From Alteromonas oceanisediminis (GTDB taxonomy: Bacteria > Pseudomonadota > Gammaproteobacteria > Enterobacterales > Alteromonadaceae): 64,000 bases of DNA. This document shows positions 24,727 to 34,029 of the stretch, in pieces. The position numbers and the translations under genes are program-made. Within the stretch, counting starts at the first letter, position 1. Each line of letters opens with the position of its first letter. Under the pieces are notes generated by a model. The model saw only the letters and a program-made list of their open reading frames with translations. It ran no database searches and was not told the DNA's origin. The stretch spans positions 62,001 through 126,000 of the forward strand of contig NZ_JAHCTA010000008.1 of the NCBI RefSeq assembly GCF_018474025.1, in the 5' to 3' direction.

Positions 24727-25512
24727 TTATTTGACAAGCGAATTGTTGCGCTGAGGCGCAGGCTCACGCTGACTCCAGCGGATCAAAAGAATTGAAAACT
24801 CATAGAGTAAAATGACCGGCACGCCCAACGCGATTTGAGAGATAAGATCGGGAGGGGTCATAAAAGCGGCGACCAGAAATACGGCAACATAGGCGTGGCG
24901 CCGATAGCGACTGAGCGAGTCTGGCGAAAGTAAACCAGCCTTCGCTGCCACCCATAATGCAACAGGTAACTCAAAACACAGTCCGAAGGCCAAAATTAAC
25001 TGGATCACGAGTGACAAATACTCACTAACACGCGCTTCAAGCTGAACCGCAATGGCTTGCTCAGAGTGACGCGTTTCAAAGCCTACAAAGAACTCCCACG
25101 CCATCGGCATCACAAAGTAAAACGCCAGCGCCGCGCCGCAAAAAAACAGCACCGGCGTTAAGATGAATAAAGGCAGAAAGTGGCCTTGCTCATGGCGATA
25201 CAACCCCGGTGCAATAAATTTCCATATTTGGTTTAACACCAGCGGCAAGGTGAAAAAAAGCGCACTGAAAAAAGAAAGTTTGAGATAGGTGAAAAATGCT
25301 TCATGCAGGCCGGTGTAAATCATCCGCCGCTCACTGTCGCCCTGGAAGGCTTGCAGCAACGGTTGCTGTAAAAAGGCATAAACCGCTTCGACGAAATAGT
25401 AGGAGATACCAAACGCAATCGCAAAAAAGAGTAAACACAGCATGAGCCGTTTACGCAACTCAAGCAGGTGTGTGAGTAGGGGAGTCTTCACTTCCGTTTC
25501 AGGACTATTCAC
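24727..25512 (-). CDS. tatC: Sec-independent translocase subunit TatC
   Basis: Six-span inner-membrane receptor of the twin-arginine pathway. Starting at GTG 25512, which overlaps the tatB stop (GTGAATAG), the protein has 261 residues, close to E. coli TatC (258); the frame is open further upstream but that part lies within tatB. Conserved features: HLLELRKRLM near the N terminus, the first span AFGISYYFVEAVY, the periplasmic FFTYLKLSFFSALFFTLP region with the key Glu, and the FGLCFELPVALW segment. Operon tatA-tatB-tatC. Confidence 0.95.
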   Translation of the reverse strand: MNSPETEVKTPLLTHLLELRKRLMLCLLFFAIAFGISYYFVEAVYAFLQQPLLQAFQGDSERRMIYTGLHEAFFTYLKLSFFSALFFTLPLVLNQIWKFIAPGLYRHEQGHFLPLFILTPVLFFCGAALAFYFVMPMAWEFFVGFETRHSEQAIAVQLEARVSEYLSLVIQLILAFGLCFELPVALWVAAKAGLLSPDSLSRYRRHAYVAVFLVAAFMTPPDLISQIALGVPVILLYEFSILLIRWSQREPAPQRNNSLVK

Positions 25513-25867
25513 TGGGGGCCTCGGCTTTAGGCGTATCGGGCTGCTCGTCTCTACGCGATTGCGAGAGACGACGCTGATGATGGTAGTCTGGCGATAAACT
25601 GCCGGGAATGAAGTCTTTGGGTAAGTGTTGACGCACTTCGTCTGGCAGGTATTGGTCAAATGCAGCGTCGGCTTTGTGATTACCTTCGCTTAAGCCAATT
25701 TCGCGCTCAAGCTGAGTGACGCTGCCTTTAACCTCATTCATCATTTTTTTCGCTGCGCGGATCACGTTGGCTACCCAGCGAAACACGACCGGTAAATCTT
25801 TTGGCCCAATAACGATCAACGCGAAGGCTGCGCAAAAGCCCAGCTCCAACCAACTGATATCAAACAT
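25505..25867 (-). CDS. tatB: Sec-independent translocase subunit TatB
   Basis: A 120-residue single-span component that forms the substrate receptor with TatC. It opens MFDISWLELGFCAAFALIVIGPKDLP (in pieces), with the E8-type glutamate in the span, the G-P hinge, and then the amphipathic helix FRWVANVIRAAKKMMNEVKG. The C-terminal tail is charged and poorly ordered, as usual. Located 21 bp after tatA. Confidence 0.95.
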   Translation of the reverse strand: MFDISWLELGFCAAFALIVIGPKDLPVVFRWVANVIRAAKKMMNEVKGSVTQLEREIGLSEGNHKADAAFDQYLPDEVRQHLPKDFIPGSLSPDYHHQRRLSQSRRDEQPDTPKAEAPSE

Positions 25868-25888
25868 ACAGTCGCCTCATCTTAGGCT

Positions 25889-26098
25889 TTAGTTATCTTG
25901 CTTCGATTTTTCTGCCGTTATGTTGGCGTCTAGGTTGTTAGGGGGTGAAGAAGACGGCTCAGCGTCATCTTTAATCCCATGCTTGAAATTTTTGATGCCT
26001 GAAGCCAAATCGGTCATCAAGGCAGGAATTTTACCTCTGCCAAATAACAGAATAAAAATCAGTGCGACAAGCGCGATTTGCCAAACGCTGAGTCCCAT
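25889..26098 (-). CDS. tatA: Sec-independent translocase subunit TatA
   Basis: A 69-residue pore-forming subunit. ATG 26098 has a strong GAAGGAGTTACCC ribosome site and gives the classic start MGLSVWQIALVALIFILLFG, then the GRGKIPALMTDLASGIKNFK amphipathic helix. A start at 26113 would be unusual. First gene of tatABC. The phoX gene downstream encodes a Tat-dependent protein. Confidence 0.95.
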   Translation of the reverse strand: MGLSVWQIALVALIFILLFGRGKIPALMTDLASGIKNFKHGIKDDAEPSSSPPNNLDANITAEKSKQDN

Positions 26099-26264
26099 GG
26101 GTAACTCCTTCAATATGAATAGAGCTACACGCTAGCGCAGCAGAATGACACTTTCATGAACAAAAAAAGAACTAAATAAGTCAACGCGATTACGCCACAA
26201 TCGCTGACTGCTCTCTAACGGAATATTTTATCCGAACCAGGTGATATAGCCGTAAAAATTAGGC

Positions 26265-26882
26265 CTAGTCATCCAGCCCTTGATGGGCTGGCATAGTCAG
26301 ATTTTGCGTGATTGCCAGCGCACGCACGGTAAATGCAACGGAGCCTCCAGCCACTAAGGCAACACTTTCGTTCAATGGCAGATAAGTATGCAGTAAGCAG
26401 TAGGTGAGGGCTCCAGATAGCGAAGCCGTGATGTAAATCTCTCGTTGGAATACAACGGGGACATCATTCACGATCACATCCCGAATGATTCCGCCAAGAC
26501 AGGCACTAAACACACCCATAATGGTTGCCACGGGGATATTCATGCCCAGTGCCATGGCTTTTTGCGCGCCCAGCGCCGTAAATAAGGCCATCCCCAGTGC
26601 ATCAGCCCACAGTAGCGGTTTAGAGCGCCGCGAGATATGTTTTGCCGCAAAGTACGTCAGGATAGCTGACGCGCTGCAGACTAAAATGGTGTGATAATCA
26701 TCCAGCCAGAACACCGGGACGTTAAGAATGGTGTCGCGTAGCGTTCCACCACCGATGCCTGTGATACAGGCCATAAATACAAAACCAATCCAATCGAGCC
26801 GATGGCGGGCTGCAACGAGGGCGCCTGACACAGCAAACGCGATGGTAGCGGCAATATTGAAGAGAAACAACAGCGTGATCAC
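26265..26882 (-). CDS. TRIC-type channel protein (UPF0126/YicG-like)
   Basis: A 205-residue protein with seven predicted membrane spans in two related halves. The duplicated signature is visible: GFVFMACITGIGGGTLRDTIL (about 32-52) and ATIMGVFSACLGGIIRDVIV (about 118-137), with the GGG.(L/I)RD motif of prokaryotic TRIC channels in each half. Related YicG has been linked to glycine uptake; others conduct potassium. The start is GTG 26882. Leftward, 166 bp upstream of tatA. Confidence 0.88.
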   Translation of the reverse strand: MITLLFLFNIAATIAFAVSGALVAARHRLDWIGFVFMACITGIGGGTLRDTILNVPVFWLDDYHTILVCSASAILTYFAAKHISRRSKPLLWADALGMALFTALGAQKAMALGMNIPVATIMGVFSACLGGIIRDVIVNDVPVVFQREIYITASLSGALTYCLLHTYLPLNESVALVAGGSVAFTVRALAITQNLTMPAHQGLDD

Positions 26883-26967
26883 GAGGCCAACTCATGGTGA
26901 GAAAAACGCATGCTATCATTCAGCGCGCCAGATTTGAACGTAAAGGCTGGGTAATACGGCAGCGGTG

Positions 26968-28506
26968 CTAGAACAGGCTCAAGTCGTGAGCAAATTGAAG
27001 GGTAACGCCGTTTGTCCAACCAAATCCTTCTTGTACATCATACTCTCCGCCGCTCGCAAGCGCAGAAGGAGTGACGACATTGTATTTTTCAAAAACTTTC
27101 TGGTGACGGTCGAATTGGGTATTTACTGTGCTAAGCCAAGCTGTCTTTATGTGTGTGGCGGTAGCGGTTAGGCCGTAGCGTGCAAGCCCTTGGGCAGCGA
27201 AATAGTGTAGTGGGGCCCAGCCATTCGGAGAATCCCATTGTTGCTCTGTGTCGTTTAAGGTTGTGATCAACCCGCCGGAAGTTAAAAAGTGCGTGCGCAA
27301 ATTTTGTTCTATCTGACGTGCTTGCTGATGACTGCATAGCCCAGCAAACAGCGGAACAGTAGCGGCAAGTGACCATGTGGATGAGCGGATCTCTTGTGAC
27401 GTATCAAAATCAAAATACAGCTGATGCTGTTCACACCACATCAGTGTGTTTATCGCCACTTGTCGGTCGTCTGCAAGCGCGGTGTAGCGACGATACTCGC
27501 GGCAGTGACCCAATCGCTGGTGAAAGCCAGCCAGATGCCGCTCTACTAAGTAAAGCAGGGCGTTTAAATCAACAGGGATGACATCTGTTGTGTGAATTGA
27601 GCTAAAGTCAGTGGGATCGCGTAGCCAACGTGAGCTGAAATCCCATCCAGATTCGCAGGCCGCGCGCAAATGCCGGTAAAATGCAGCTTTTTCCCCGTCA
27701 GGGACTTTTGCCGCCAACGCAATATCTTCACGGTATGACTCAGGCCGCGGGCCGTCGGCATCATCCCAATACCGGTTGAGTGTGAAGCCCTGCACGTTGA
27801 TCACTCGCCGGTGGCTATCGCCATGGCTACAAAGCTGGTCTGCACCGTCCATCCACAAACGATATTCAGTTTCGATAGCCTTCAGACTGCGCATGAAAAA
27901 CGCGTCATTTTGACTCACTTTAACGTCATCGCTGGTATCAATGATGAGCTGAAGCAATAACGATAATATTGGCGGCTGGGTGCGCGTCGCGTAGTAGTAG
28001 CGATTGCCGTTGGGGATGAGTCCGATATGCTGTTGTAACTCAATGAAATTTTCCATCATCGATTGTACCAGCGGCATTTTGTCACTCAACACCAGCCCGA
28101 GGCTGGTGAAATAACTATCCCAATAGTAGATCTCTCTGAATCGACCTCCGGGCACAATATAAGGGTGACTGAGTGGAATAAGCGTCGTATTTTTCTCAAC
28201 ATCGGCAGCTCTGGCGAGCAATGACCACTGTTGCTCAATATAGTCAGTCAGTGATTGTGGTTTGGGAGTACCCAATACCTCACCGACAGGGGCAAAGCTG
28301 AACTGCGTTTGCACGAACTGCTGCAAATCAAAATCTTGCAGGTGTTTTTCACTCAAGTAGGCATTAGCGGCATACGTGAAACTGTGCGTCGGTATTGCGT
28401 CAGCAAATGTCTTACTGTCCGCAAACACGTTACTGGTCTGCACGTCGTGAAAGAGCGAGCTGTTAAAAAATCGCATGCACTCATCGTGTTCATTACGTCT
28501 GCTCAT
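26968..28506 (-). CDS. treF: Cytoplasmic trehalase (GH37)
   Basis: Hydrolyses trehalose to two glucose. Both family signatures are intact: PGGRFREIYYWDSY (119-132) and QWDSPNGWAP in the C-terminal third; SGWDFSSRW holds the catalytic Asp and the HQKVFEKYNVV segment the catalytic Glu. There is no signal peptide, so it is the cytoplasmic type (512 residues). It begins 2 bp after the MFS stop; together with the importer, LacI regulator and TonB receptor it forms a trehalose uptake and breakdown locus. Confidence 0.92.
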   Translation of the reverse strand: MSRRNEHDECMRFFNSSLFHDVQTSNVFADSKTFADAIPTHSFTYAANAYLSEKHLQDFDLQQFVQTQFSFAPVGEVLGTPKPQSLTDYIEQQWSLLARAADVEKNTTLIPLSHPYIVPGGRFREIYYWDSYFTSLGLVLSDKMPLVQSMMENFIELQQHIGLIPNGNRYYYATRTQPPILSLLLQLIIDTSDDVKVSQNDAFFMRSLKAIETEYRLWMDGADQLCSHGDSHRRVINVQGFTLNRYWDDADGPRPESYREDIALAAKVPDGEKAAFYRHLRAACESGWDFSSRWLRDPTDFSSIHTTDVIPVDLNALLYLVERHLAGFHQRLGHCREYRRYTALADDRQVAINTLMWCEQHQLYFDFDTSQEIRSSTWSLAATVPLFAGLCSHQQARQIEQNLRTHFLTSGGLITTLNDTEQQWDSPNGWAPLHYFAAQGLARYGLTATATHIKTAWLSTVNTQFDRHQKVFEKYNVVTPSALASGGEYDVQEGFGWTNGVTLQFAHDLSLF

Positions 28507-28508
28507 TG

Positions 28509-29765
28509 TTATTTTACGCCGTGTTCTTGAGCCGCTGCATGCTGAGCCACGCGATGATTTGCACGCCTAAACAGCACTAAACAAATGAGTAACAATGTAA
28601 TTGGTATTAAAATCAGATAGAACGCATGCTGACCGCCGAACGTGTCGAACAGTTTTCCGGTAATTAATGAACCCGTTGTGCCCCCTAATGCAGAGAAAAC
28701 AACAATGAGTCCTGTCATCTGCGGCTGCTTCGATACCGTCAATGCGCTCAGAATAATAGAGTTTAGGACGGGATAGATAGGCGCCATCATTAACCCGACT
28801 ACAGGCATCAAGAATGCGGCTAACGGTGCTTGCATCAAAGTAGTGACTTGCTCGTTGGGTACGTTATTGGTCATAGACAACGAGATAAGCAGTACTGCAC
28901 CAATACCAATAAGACAAACAACTAAAAACGTAAACCAGTCGACAACTCGCAGTATCACGCCTGCGCTGAGTCTACCCAAGGCAATCATCGCGGCAAACAA
29001 ACTGGTTAGCTGCACACTAACGTCAGCAGGCAGAAACAGTACCTGACTATTGAAGGTGGGTAACCATGTGCCAATGCCTTGTTCAATCAAAACGTACATG
29101 AAGATGGAAATCACAAAAATAAGCTCCAGGGGTTGATAGGTCAACTGCAACATATCGACAAACTCACGCACCACAGGCTTTGGCAGTTGCTGTGGTGGTT
29201 TAGCGATGGGGGCAGCAAGCACAATGAGCGTGGTAACTAAAAGCAAACCTGCCAACCAGTAGTATACCGCTAACCAGCCCAGCGACGTGGGTTGGAGTGG
29301 ATCGATGAAGGCGCTAAATACCCAGTACCCACTCAACACCCCCACCATAAATAGCCCCTCGATAAAGTTCATCAGTGAGGAATGGCTTTTGACGGTCGGC
29401 GACAGTTGGCCAATAACGGAATACACCGAAATTTTAACGAAAGCAAAAGCACTGCCAATCGCGGCGAACTGTAACTTAAACGCCCAAAATTCGGCGATAC
29501 CGGGGGTGATAAAACAAACTACGGTGACCAATAGCAATGCACCCGCAAGCGCAAATCGATAGCCAATTCGCGGCACAAACGAAGCGACCAGAAAAGACAC
29601 TATGGCGATTGATAAATCCTTGAACCCTTCTAACAACCCCGCATCGGTCTTAGTGATATCAAATGAGTTAATTGATTGTAAAATCACTGTGCCCACACTA
29701 TTGAGCAGAATAGCAAACACAAAATAGCAGGCTGCAATCGCAAAAATGATGAGGTATCGAGACAT
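28509..29765 (-). CDS. MFS transporter, probably trehalose (or other disaccharide) importer
   Basis: A 418-residue major facilitator protein with twelve predicted spans. The region after span 2 (VPRIGYRFALAGALLL) and the repeat opening the second half are recognisable, but the specific subfamily is not certain. The substrate is inferred from context: immediately upstream of trehalase in one transcription unit, with a LacI-type operator at 29822-29835 ahead of its start, matching the operators at the TonB receptor promoter. Confidence 0.8.
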   Translation of the reverse strand: MSRYLIIFAIAACYFVFAILLNSVGTVILQSINSFDITKTDAGLLEGFKDLSIAIVSFLVASFVPRIGYRFALAGALLLVTVVCFITPGIAEFWAFKLQFAAIGSAFAFVKISVYSVIGQLSPTVKSHSSLMNFIEGLFMVGVLSGYWVFSAFIDPLQPTSLGWLAVYYWLAGLLLVTTLIVLAAPIAKPPQQLPKPVVREFVDMLQLTYQPLELIFVISIFMYVLIEQGIGTWLPTFNSQVLFLPADVSVQLTSLFAAMIALGRLSAGVILRVVDWFTFLVVCLIGIGAVLLISLSMTNNVPNEQVTTLMQAPLAAFLMPVVGLMMAPIYPVLNSIILSALTVSKQPQMTGLIVVFSALGGTTGSLITGKLFDTFGGQHAFYLILIPITLLLICLVLFRRANHRVAQHAAAQEHGVK

Positions 29766-29821
29766 AAATGGTGGGCTCAGACGGTTTTTATGCCGAGAGT
29801 GTAGGCATAATTAAGAATAAT

Positions 29822-29835
29822 TGCAAACGATTGCA
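29822..29835 (-). promoter_or_regulatory. LacI-family operator 1 (MFS-trehalase promoter)
   Basis: TGCAAACGATTGCA, a 14-bp imperfect palindrome with the central CG typical of LacI-family sites, 57 bp ahead of the MFS start. It matches the two sites at 31006 and 31029 in 12-13 of 14 positions. Confidence 0.75.
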
Positions 29836-29875
29836 TTTGTGATTCGCTATGGTGCAGACTGCTTTTAAATTAGTT

Positions 29876-30913
29876 TCAGCGATATTCAGTCGGTGGTTGG
29901 CGTGTCGACATGCGCGGTATAAGTTTAACGTCCATCATGACCGATTCTGCTGCATCACCGTTTAATTGCGCCAACAATTGGGCAACAATATGTTCAGCCG
30001 CGGCCGCAGTGTCTTGTTTGATTGTCGACAACGCGGGGTGCATTAACTCTGCCAGCGCTATGTCGTCAAATCCAATGATGGCAACCTCGTTAGGTATATT
30101 GATATAGCGTTCTTTAAGCGCTTTCATTGCACCTAGAGCCACCATGTCACTGCATGCGAAAATGCCATCAAAGGTAAGACCTCGGCTAATAATGTGCGCA
30201 CTGATGGCTTCGTAGGCGGCGGTGCTGGTGATGTCAATGGACAGTGTCAGTGTTTCATCATACTCCAGCTTCGCCTCAGCGATAGCCTGGCGATAGCCTC
30301 GGTAACGTTCAGACATTTCAGCATGTTCGGGATCACCCAGAAAAAGCACCTTCTGGCAGCCACTATTGAGCAAATGATGCGTGGCGGTAAAACCGCCTAA
30401 CTGGTTGTTACTGCCGACGATGACATACCCAGCGCTTGAGTGTGGATCGCCCCATACCACGAGGGGCACGTGTCGCGCAGCGGTTTGGCGCACCTTGGCG
30501 TCGTTCTTTGCCTGCCCTACCACAATGATGCCATCGGCGCGCCGTCCATCAATAAAGTAGCGCGCCCAATCATCTCGGGCCATCGCCGAGTTCGACAAGA
30601 GTAATTCGAAGCCAGCCTGATTCAATGCTTTATTGAGATCGCCGACAACCTTGAGCAAGAAAGGGTCAGTAATGCTTTGCTCAGTTTCGTCAATGATGTT
30701 GAGGATCACTGCCACCACATTGGTTTTTTGAGTGCGTAATCGGCTGGCTGCCGCATTCAGACTGAAGTTATGTTCCTTTGCTAATGCATTAATTCGTTCA
30801 CGCGTCTGCTGTTTGATCAGGGGATTATTATTCAGCGCGCGGGATACCGTGGCGGTGGATACGTTCGCGAGCTTGGCCAAATCGGCCAGTGTTAATTTTT
30901 TTGATATATTCAC
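29876..30913 (-). CDS. LacI-family repressor of the trehalose locus
   Basis: A regulator with the N-terminal helix-turn-helix LTLADLAKLANVSTATVSRALNN and hinge helix (NAAASRLR), followed by a periplasmic-binding-like sugar domain (ADGIIVVGQ, FDGIFACSD, VAIIGFDDI). I place the start at GTG 30913, which has AAGGTG 6 bp upstream (345 residues); an in-frame GTG three codons earlier overlaps that site. It is divergent from the TonB receptor and upstream of the MFS-trehalase genes, with matching operators at both promoters, so it most likely represses both and answers to trehalose or a derivative. Confidence 0.88.
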   Translation of the reverse strand: MNISKKLTLADLAKLANVSTATVSRALNNNPLIKQQTRERINALAKEHNFSLNAAASRLRTQKTNVVAVILNIIDETEQSITDPFLLKVVGDLNKALNQAGFELLLSNSAMARDDWARYFIDGRRADGIIVVGQAKNDAKVRQTAARHVPLVVWGDPHSSAGYVIVGSNNQLGGFTATHHLLNSGCQKVLFLGDPEHAEMSERYRGYRQAIAEAKLEYDETLTLSIDITSTAAYEAISAHIISRGLTFDGIFACSDMVALGAMKALKERYINIPNEVAIIGFDDIALAELMHPALSTIKQDTAAAAEHIVAQLLAQLNGDAAESVMMDVKLIPRMSTRQPPTEYR

Positions 30914-31005
30914 AATCTGCACCTTATGTCATTGATTAATATAGCGTGAATCGGATGACTTTTCAGCAACTAACATCAACTTTCCACGGCGCAGAGTTAA
31001 TCAAA

Positions 31006-31019
31006 TGTAATCGATTGCA
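31006..31019. promoter_or_regulatory. LacI-family operator 2
   Basis: TGTAATCGATTGCA in the divergent lacI-type/TonB receptor gap; palindromic about the central CG. Confidence 0.7.
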
Positions 31020-31028
31020 AAAATAAAT

Positions 31029-31042
31029 TGCAAACGATTACA
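31029..31042. promoter_or_regulatory. LacI-family operator 3
   Basis: TGCAAACGATTACA, 23 bp centre-to-centre from operator 2 (about two helical turns), so both could be bound on the same DNA face. It lies 47 bp ahead of the TonB receptor ATG. Confidence 0.7.
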
Positions 31043-31088
31043 TTTTTACATAAAGTTTACATCAGGACTCCCAACTAGGTGAACACTC

Positions 31089-33356
31089 ATGACAAAAACT
31101 CCTTTAACCAAAAGCGTACTTGCCATTTCTGTCGCAACGGCTTTTAGTCTTTCGTCAACGGTAACGGCGCAGGAAACAAATACGGGCGATGAACCCGCAG
31201 ACGATTTGTTTGAACAGATTGTTGTCACAGGAACGGCCAGTGGTAAAGCACAGCGCAAAGTAGAATCCAGTTACGCGACAACCTCACTGGGCGAAGAAGA
31301 CATCAAACGACTCGCCCCGAAAAGCACAGCCGAATTGTTTCGCGCTATTCCTGGCGTCTGGTCTGAAAGTTCAGGCGGCGTATCTGGCGCCAATGTCTTT
31401 GTGCGTGGTTTTCCGGGAGGAGGCGACGCGCCCTTTCTAACGTTACAATTACAGGGCGTTCCGGTATTCCCACCCCCAACCATTTCGTTTTTGGAGAATT
31501 CCACGCTGTTTCGAATCGATGAAACGATTCAGTTTATGGAGGGGCTTCGTGGTGGTCCTAACTCGGTCGTGTCGAATGGTCAGCCGGGGCTTACCACTAA
31601 CTTCATCCTGAAAGAAGGTAGCGAAGTGACCGAAGGGTCATTTAAATACACAACCTCAGATTACGATTTGCAACGGGTAGACGGCGTATTAAGTGGTGAA
31701 GTCGCTGAAGATCTGTATTTTATGGTGGGCGGCTATATTCAGCAGAGCCCCGGTATCCGCGATGCTGGATTTACATCGGAAAAAGGCCACCAGTTTACCG
31801 TCAACCTTACGAAAGAGCTCGACAACGGCAAGATCAACCTTTTTTCTCGCGTGACCGATGACCACGGCACGTGGTATTTGCCGACACCGCTGGTAGAGGG
31901 CGTTGACAATACGTATACCCAAATCGGCACGTTAAATCGCCAGGCAACGGTTCAATTTGGTCCAGACGGTGAAAGTCAGGCGTTTGATTTTGGTCGCGGT
32001 CGAGGGTGGGATGGTGCGGTGTCAGGAGGCAGCGTAGAGCTTGATCTGGGGCAGGGCTGGTCATTCGTTGATCGGTTTGCCTACACGTCTGGTGAAGCCA
32101 ATACCTTTGGATTGGTGCCCAATGGCGATCCCGTTGCGCTCTCCAGCGTGGCAGACAATGGCACTAATGCACAGGGTGCTGTGACGGGTAATGTGTATGC
32201 AGGCGATACGTTGGTTCAGCAAATTGGTCGTTGGGTCGTGCTCAAAGACATAGAGTCATTTACCAATGATCTTGCGTTGACCAAAACTGGCGATCGCTAT
32301 GAAGCGACTCTGGGCTACTACCGCGCAAACTTTTCTTCCAACGACTGGTGGGCACTGGGCAACCATTCCTATCATGTGATCGCCAGTGGAGGCGAGAATC
32401 TTACGGGTATCGACTGTAATGACAATCAAGACAGTTGTGCGTGGAACTACGATATTAACTCTACCGGCGACGGCACTACATCCGCGTTGTACGCTGCGTT
32501 AAAGTATGAGTTAACAGACACCGTGACAGCCGATATTGGTGTGCGCAGTGAAGATCACGAAATCGAATATACCGTCGACGAAGGTCTCGATGGCGTAATC
32601 ACTAAAGCGGTTCAGTATGATGAATCGGATGTCGCTTTCACCGCAGGTGCAAACTGGCAGTTCGAAAAAGACATGGGCGTTTTTGCTCGATACAGCGAAG
32701 GCAGCAAAATGCCTTATTTTGACGACTTACGCGATAACTTTGGTCGTTTTCAGGCGGGCGAAGACTTGATCGTTGATGTGACTCAGTTCGAGTTGGGTTA
32801 TAAATTAGCGCGAGCCAATTTTAGCCTTTATGCCACGGGTTTTTACAACGAGGTGGAAGGTGATACGTTCCAAACCCAACCCGGAGCCCCAGTTCAGGTG
32901 TTGACCAACGAAGCTTACGGGATAGAGTTGGACGGCGCATACTATGCTGACAACGGTTTCTCTGTCACGCTAAACGCTACGTTGCAAGAGACCGAGATCA
33001 CACAGAGCCCCGACAATCAGGGTAACGAAGCGCAGCGTCAGCCTGGCTGGCAAATTCGCGTGACACCTAGCTATGACTTTGATCTCGGCGATTACTACGG
33101 CACCGTGTATGGCACACTGTCGATGGTTGATGATCGATTCTCTGACAATGCAAACTCGGTCGTTCTAGAGGGGTATGAAAAGCTGGATGTGGGTGTGATC
33201 ATGTACGCTTACGAAGGGTTTAGCTTCGAAGTCGCAGTGCAAAACGTGACTGACGAAGATGCGCTGACTGAGGGCGACCCTCGTAGTGTCAATTCACCCA
33301 ATGGCCGTTTTATTTTGCCCCGTACCGCAACCTTTAGCGTTGCCTACCAGTTTTAA
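31089..33356 (+). CDS. TonB-dependent receptor, probably for trehalose or related glucoside
   Basis: A 755-residue outer-membrane active importer. Signal peptide about 1-27 (TVTAQ), TonB box EQIVVTG (about 42-48), plug domain with AELFRAIPGVW and ANVFVRGFPG, then a 22-strand barrel ending in TATFSVAYQF with the C-terminal aromatic. Substrate is inferred from its place opposite the LacI regulator of the trehalase genes and the paired operators in its promoter. Size and architecture are ordinary for sugar receptors of this type. Confidence 0.88.
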   Translation: MTKTPLTKSVLAISVATAFSLSSTVTAQETNTGDEPADDLFEQIVVTGTASGKAQRKVESSYATTSLGEEDIKRLAPKSTAELFRAIPGVWSESSGGVSGANVFVRGFPGGGDAPFLTLQLQGVPVFPPPTISFLENSTLFRIDETIQFMEGLRGGPNSVVSNGQPGLTTNFILKEGSEVTEGSFKYTTSDYDLQRVDGVLSGEVAEDLYFMVGGYIQQSPGIRDAGFTSEKGHQFTVNLTKELDNGKINLFSRVTDDHGTWYLPTPLVEGVDNTYTQIGTLNRQATVQFGPDGESQAFDFGRGRGWDGAVSGGSVELDLGQGWSFVDRFAYTSGEANTFGLVPNGDPVALSSVADNGTNAQGAVTGNVYAGDTLVQQIGRWVVLKDIESFTNDLALTKTGDRYEATLGYYRANFSSNDWWALGNHSYHVIASGGENLTGIDCNDNQDSCAWNYDINSTGDGTTSALYAALKYELTDTVTADIGVRSEDHEIEYTVDEGLDGVITKAVQYDESDVAFTAGANWQFEKDMGVFARYSEGSKMPYFDDLRDNFGRFQAGEDLIVDVTQFELGYKLARANFSLYATGFYNEVEGDTFQTQPGAPVQVLTNEAYGIELDGAYYADNGFSVTLNATLQETEITQSPDNQGNEAQRQPGWQIRVTPSYDFDLGDYYGTVYGTLSMVDDRFSDNANSVVLEGYEKLDVGVIMYAYEGFSFEVAVQNVTDEDALTEGDPRSVNSPNGRFILPRTATFSVAYQF

Positions 33357-33370
33357 AGAAAACTGCCTGT

Positions 33371-33399
33371 GCCGCTGCCACTTATTCCAAGGTAGCGGC
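33371..33399 (+). terminator. Terminator after the TonB receptor
   Basis: GCCGCTGCC pairs with GGTAGCGGC (9 bp with one G-T), 11-nt loop, followed by GCTTCTT. A modest T-run. Confidence 0.5.
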
Positions 33400-33742
33400 G
33401 CTTCTTATGCCGTCCATTGCGCTGTGTAAAAATCACAGTCTTGTTTGAACTGTTTGATGCACATCACATCACCAGTAGACTCTGGCTCTGCGCCATTATG
33501 TAGTCAATCTACCACACCAAAATTGCTCATAAATTGTTGAAATTCAATAGCTTAATGCCATTGTAAAGTTTACACAGCGAGATTGTCGGCAACGACCGAC
33601 AGATTAGGCAGACTGTTGCGCGCAAATAGTTTTCAACTCTTTGATTTAATTAGATAAAACGTTAATGGCACAGCATGTGTATTACGATAAGTGACTCATC
33701 ACAATGAGGGTCCAAACCTTGAATAACCGTGAGGAACTTATT
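33400..33742. other. Non-coding gap before the EF-hand gene
   Basis: A+T-rich. It contains a short inverted repeat TGTCGG (33584-33589) / CCGACA (33596-33601) without a T-run. No gene is seen. Confidence 0.4.
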
Positions 33743-33988
33743 ATGAAAAATTCACTGAAACAGCTATCTATTGTTTTTTCAGCCGCAGCGCTTTCTGTGG
33801 GTACCACGTTTTCGGCAAACGCCATGGGCGAACTTTTTGACACGCTTGATACCGACAACAACAATTACATATCCATGGAAGAAGCTCGAGTGCACACTAC
33901 ACTCGCCAGCAACTTTGACCAAATTGATACCAATGGCGATGGCAGTGTAAGTTACGCCGAATTCAATGCCGCCGATTTGGATAACTAA
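33743..33988 (+). CDS. Small secreted EF-hand calcium-binding protein
   Basis: An 81-residue protein started at ATG 33743 (GTGAGGA ribosome site; an in-frame ATG at 33704 would hide the signal peptide). The signal peptide is about 1-27 (FSANA). Two EF-hand loops follow: DTDNNNYISMEE and DTNGDGSVSYAE, each with the 1-3-5-12 acidic pattern. It probably binds calcium in the periplasm; partner unknown. It stands alone. Confidence 0.88.
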   Translation: MKNSLKQLSIVFSAAALSVGTTFSANAMGELFDTLDTDNNNYISMEEARVHTTLASNFDQIDTNGDGSVSYAEFNAADLDN

Positions 33989-34029
33989 GCTAGACCTTCC
34001 CCAACGCTAATCTCTCGCCAAGGACGGCA

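Noticed and set aside
25513-25659. Longer N terminus for TatC
   Set aside because: The added residues lie inside tatB in another frame and do not resemble TatC; GTG 25512 overlapping the tatB stop gives the normal length.
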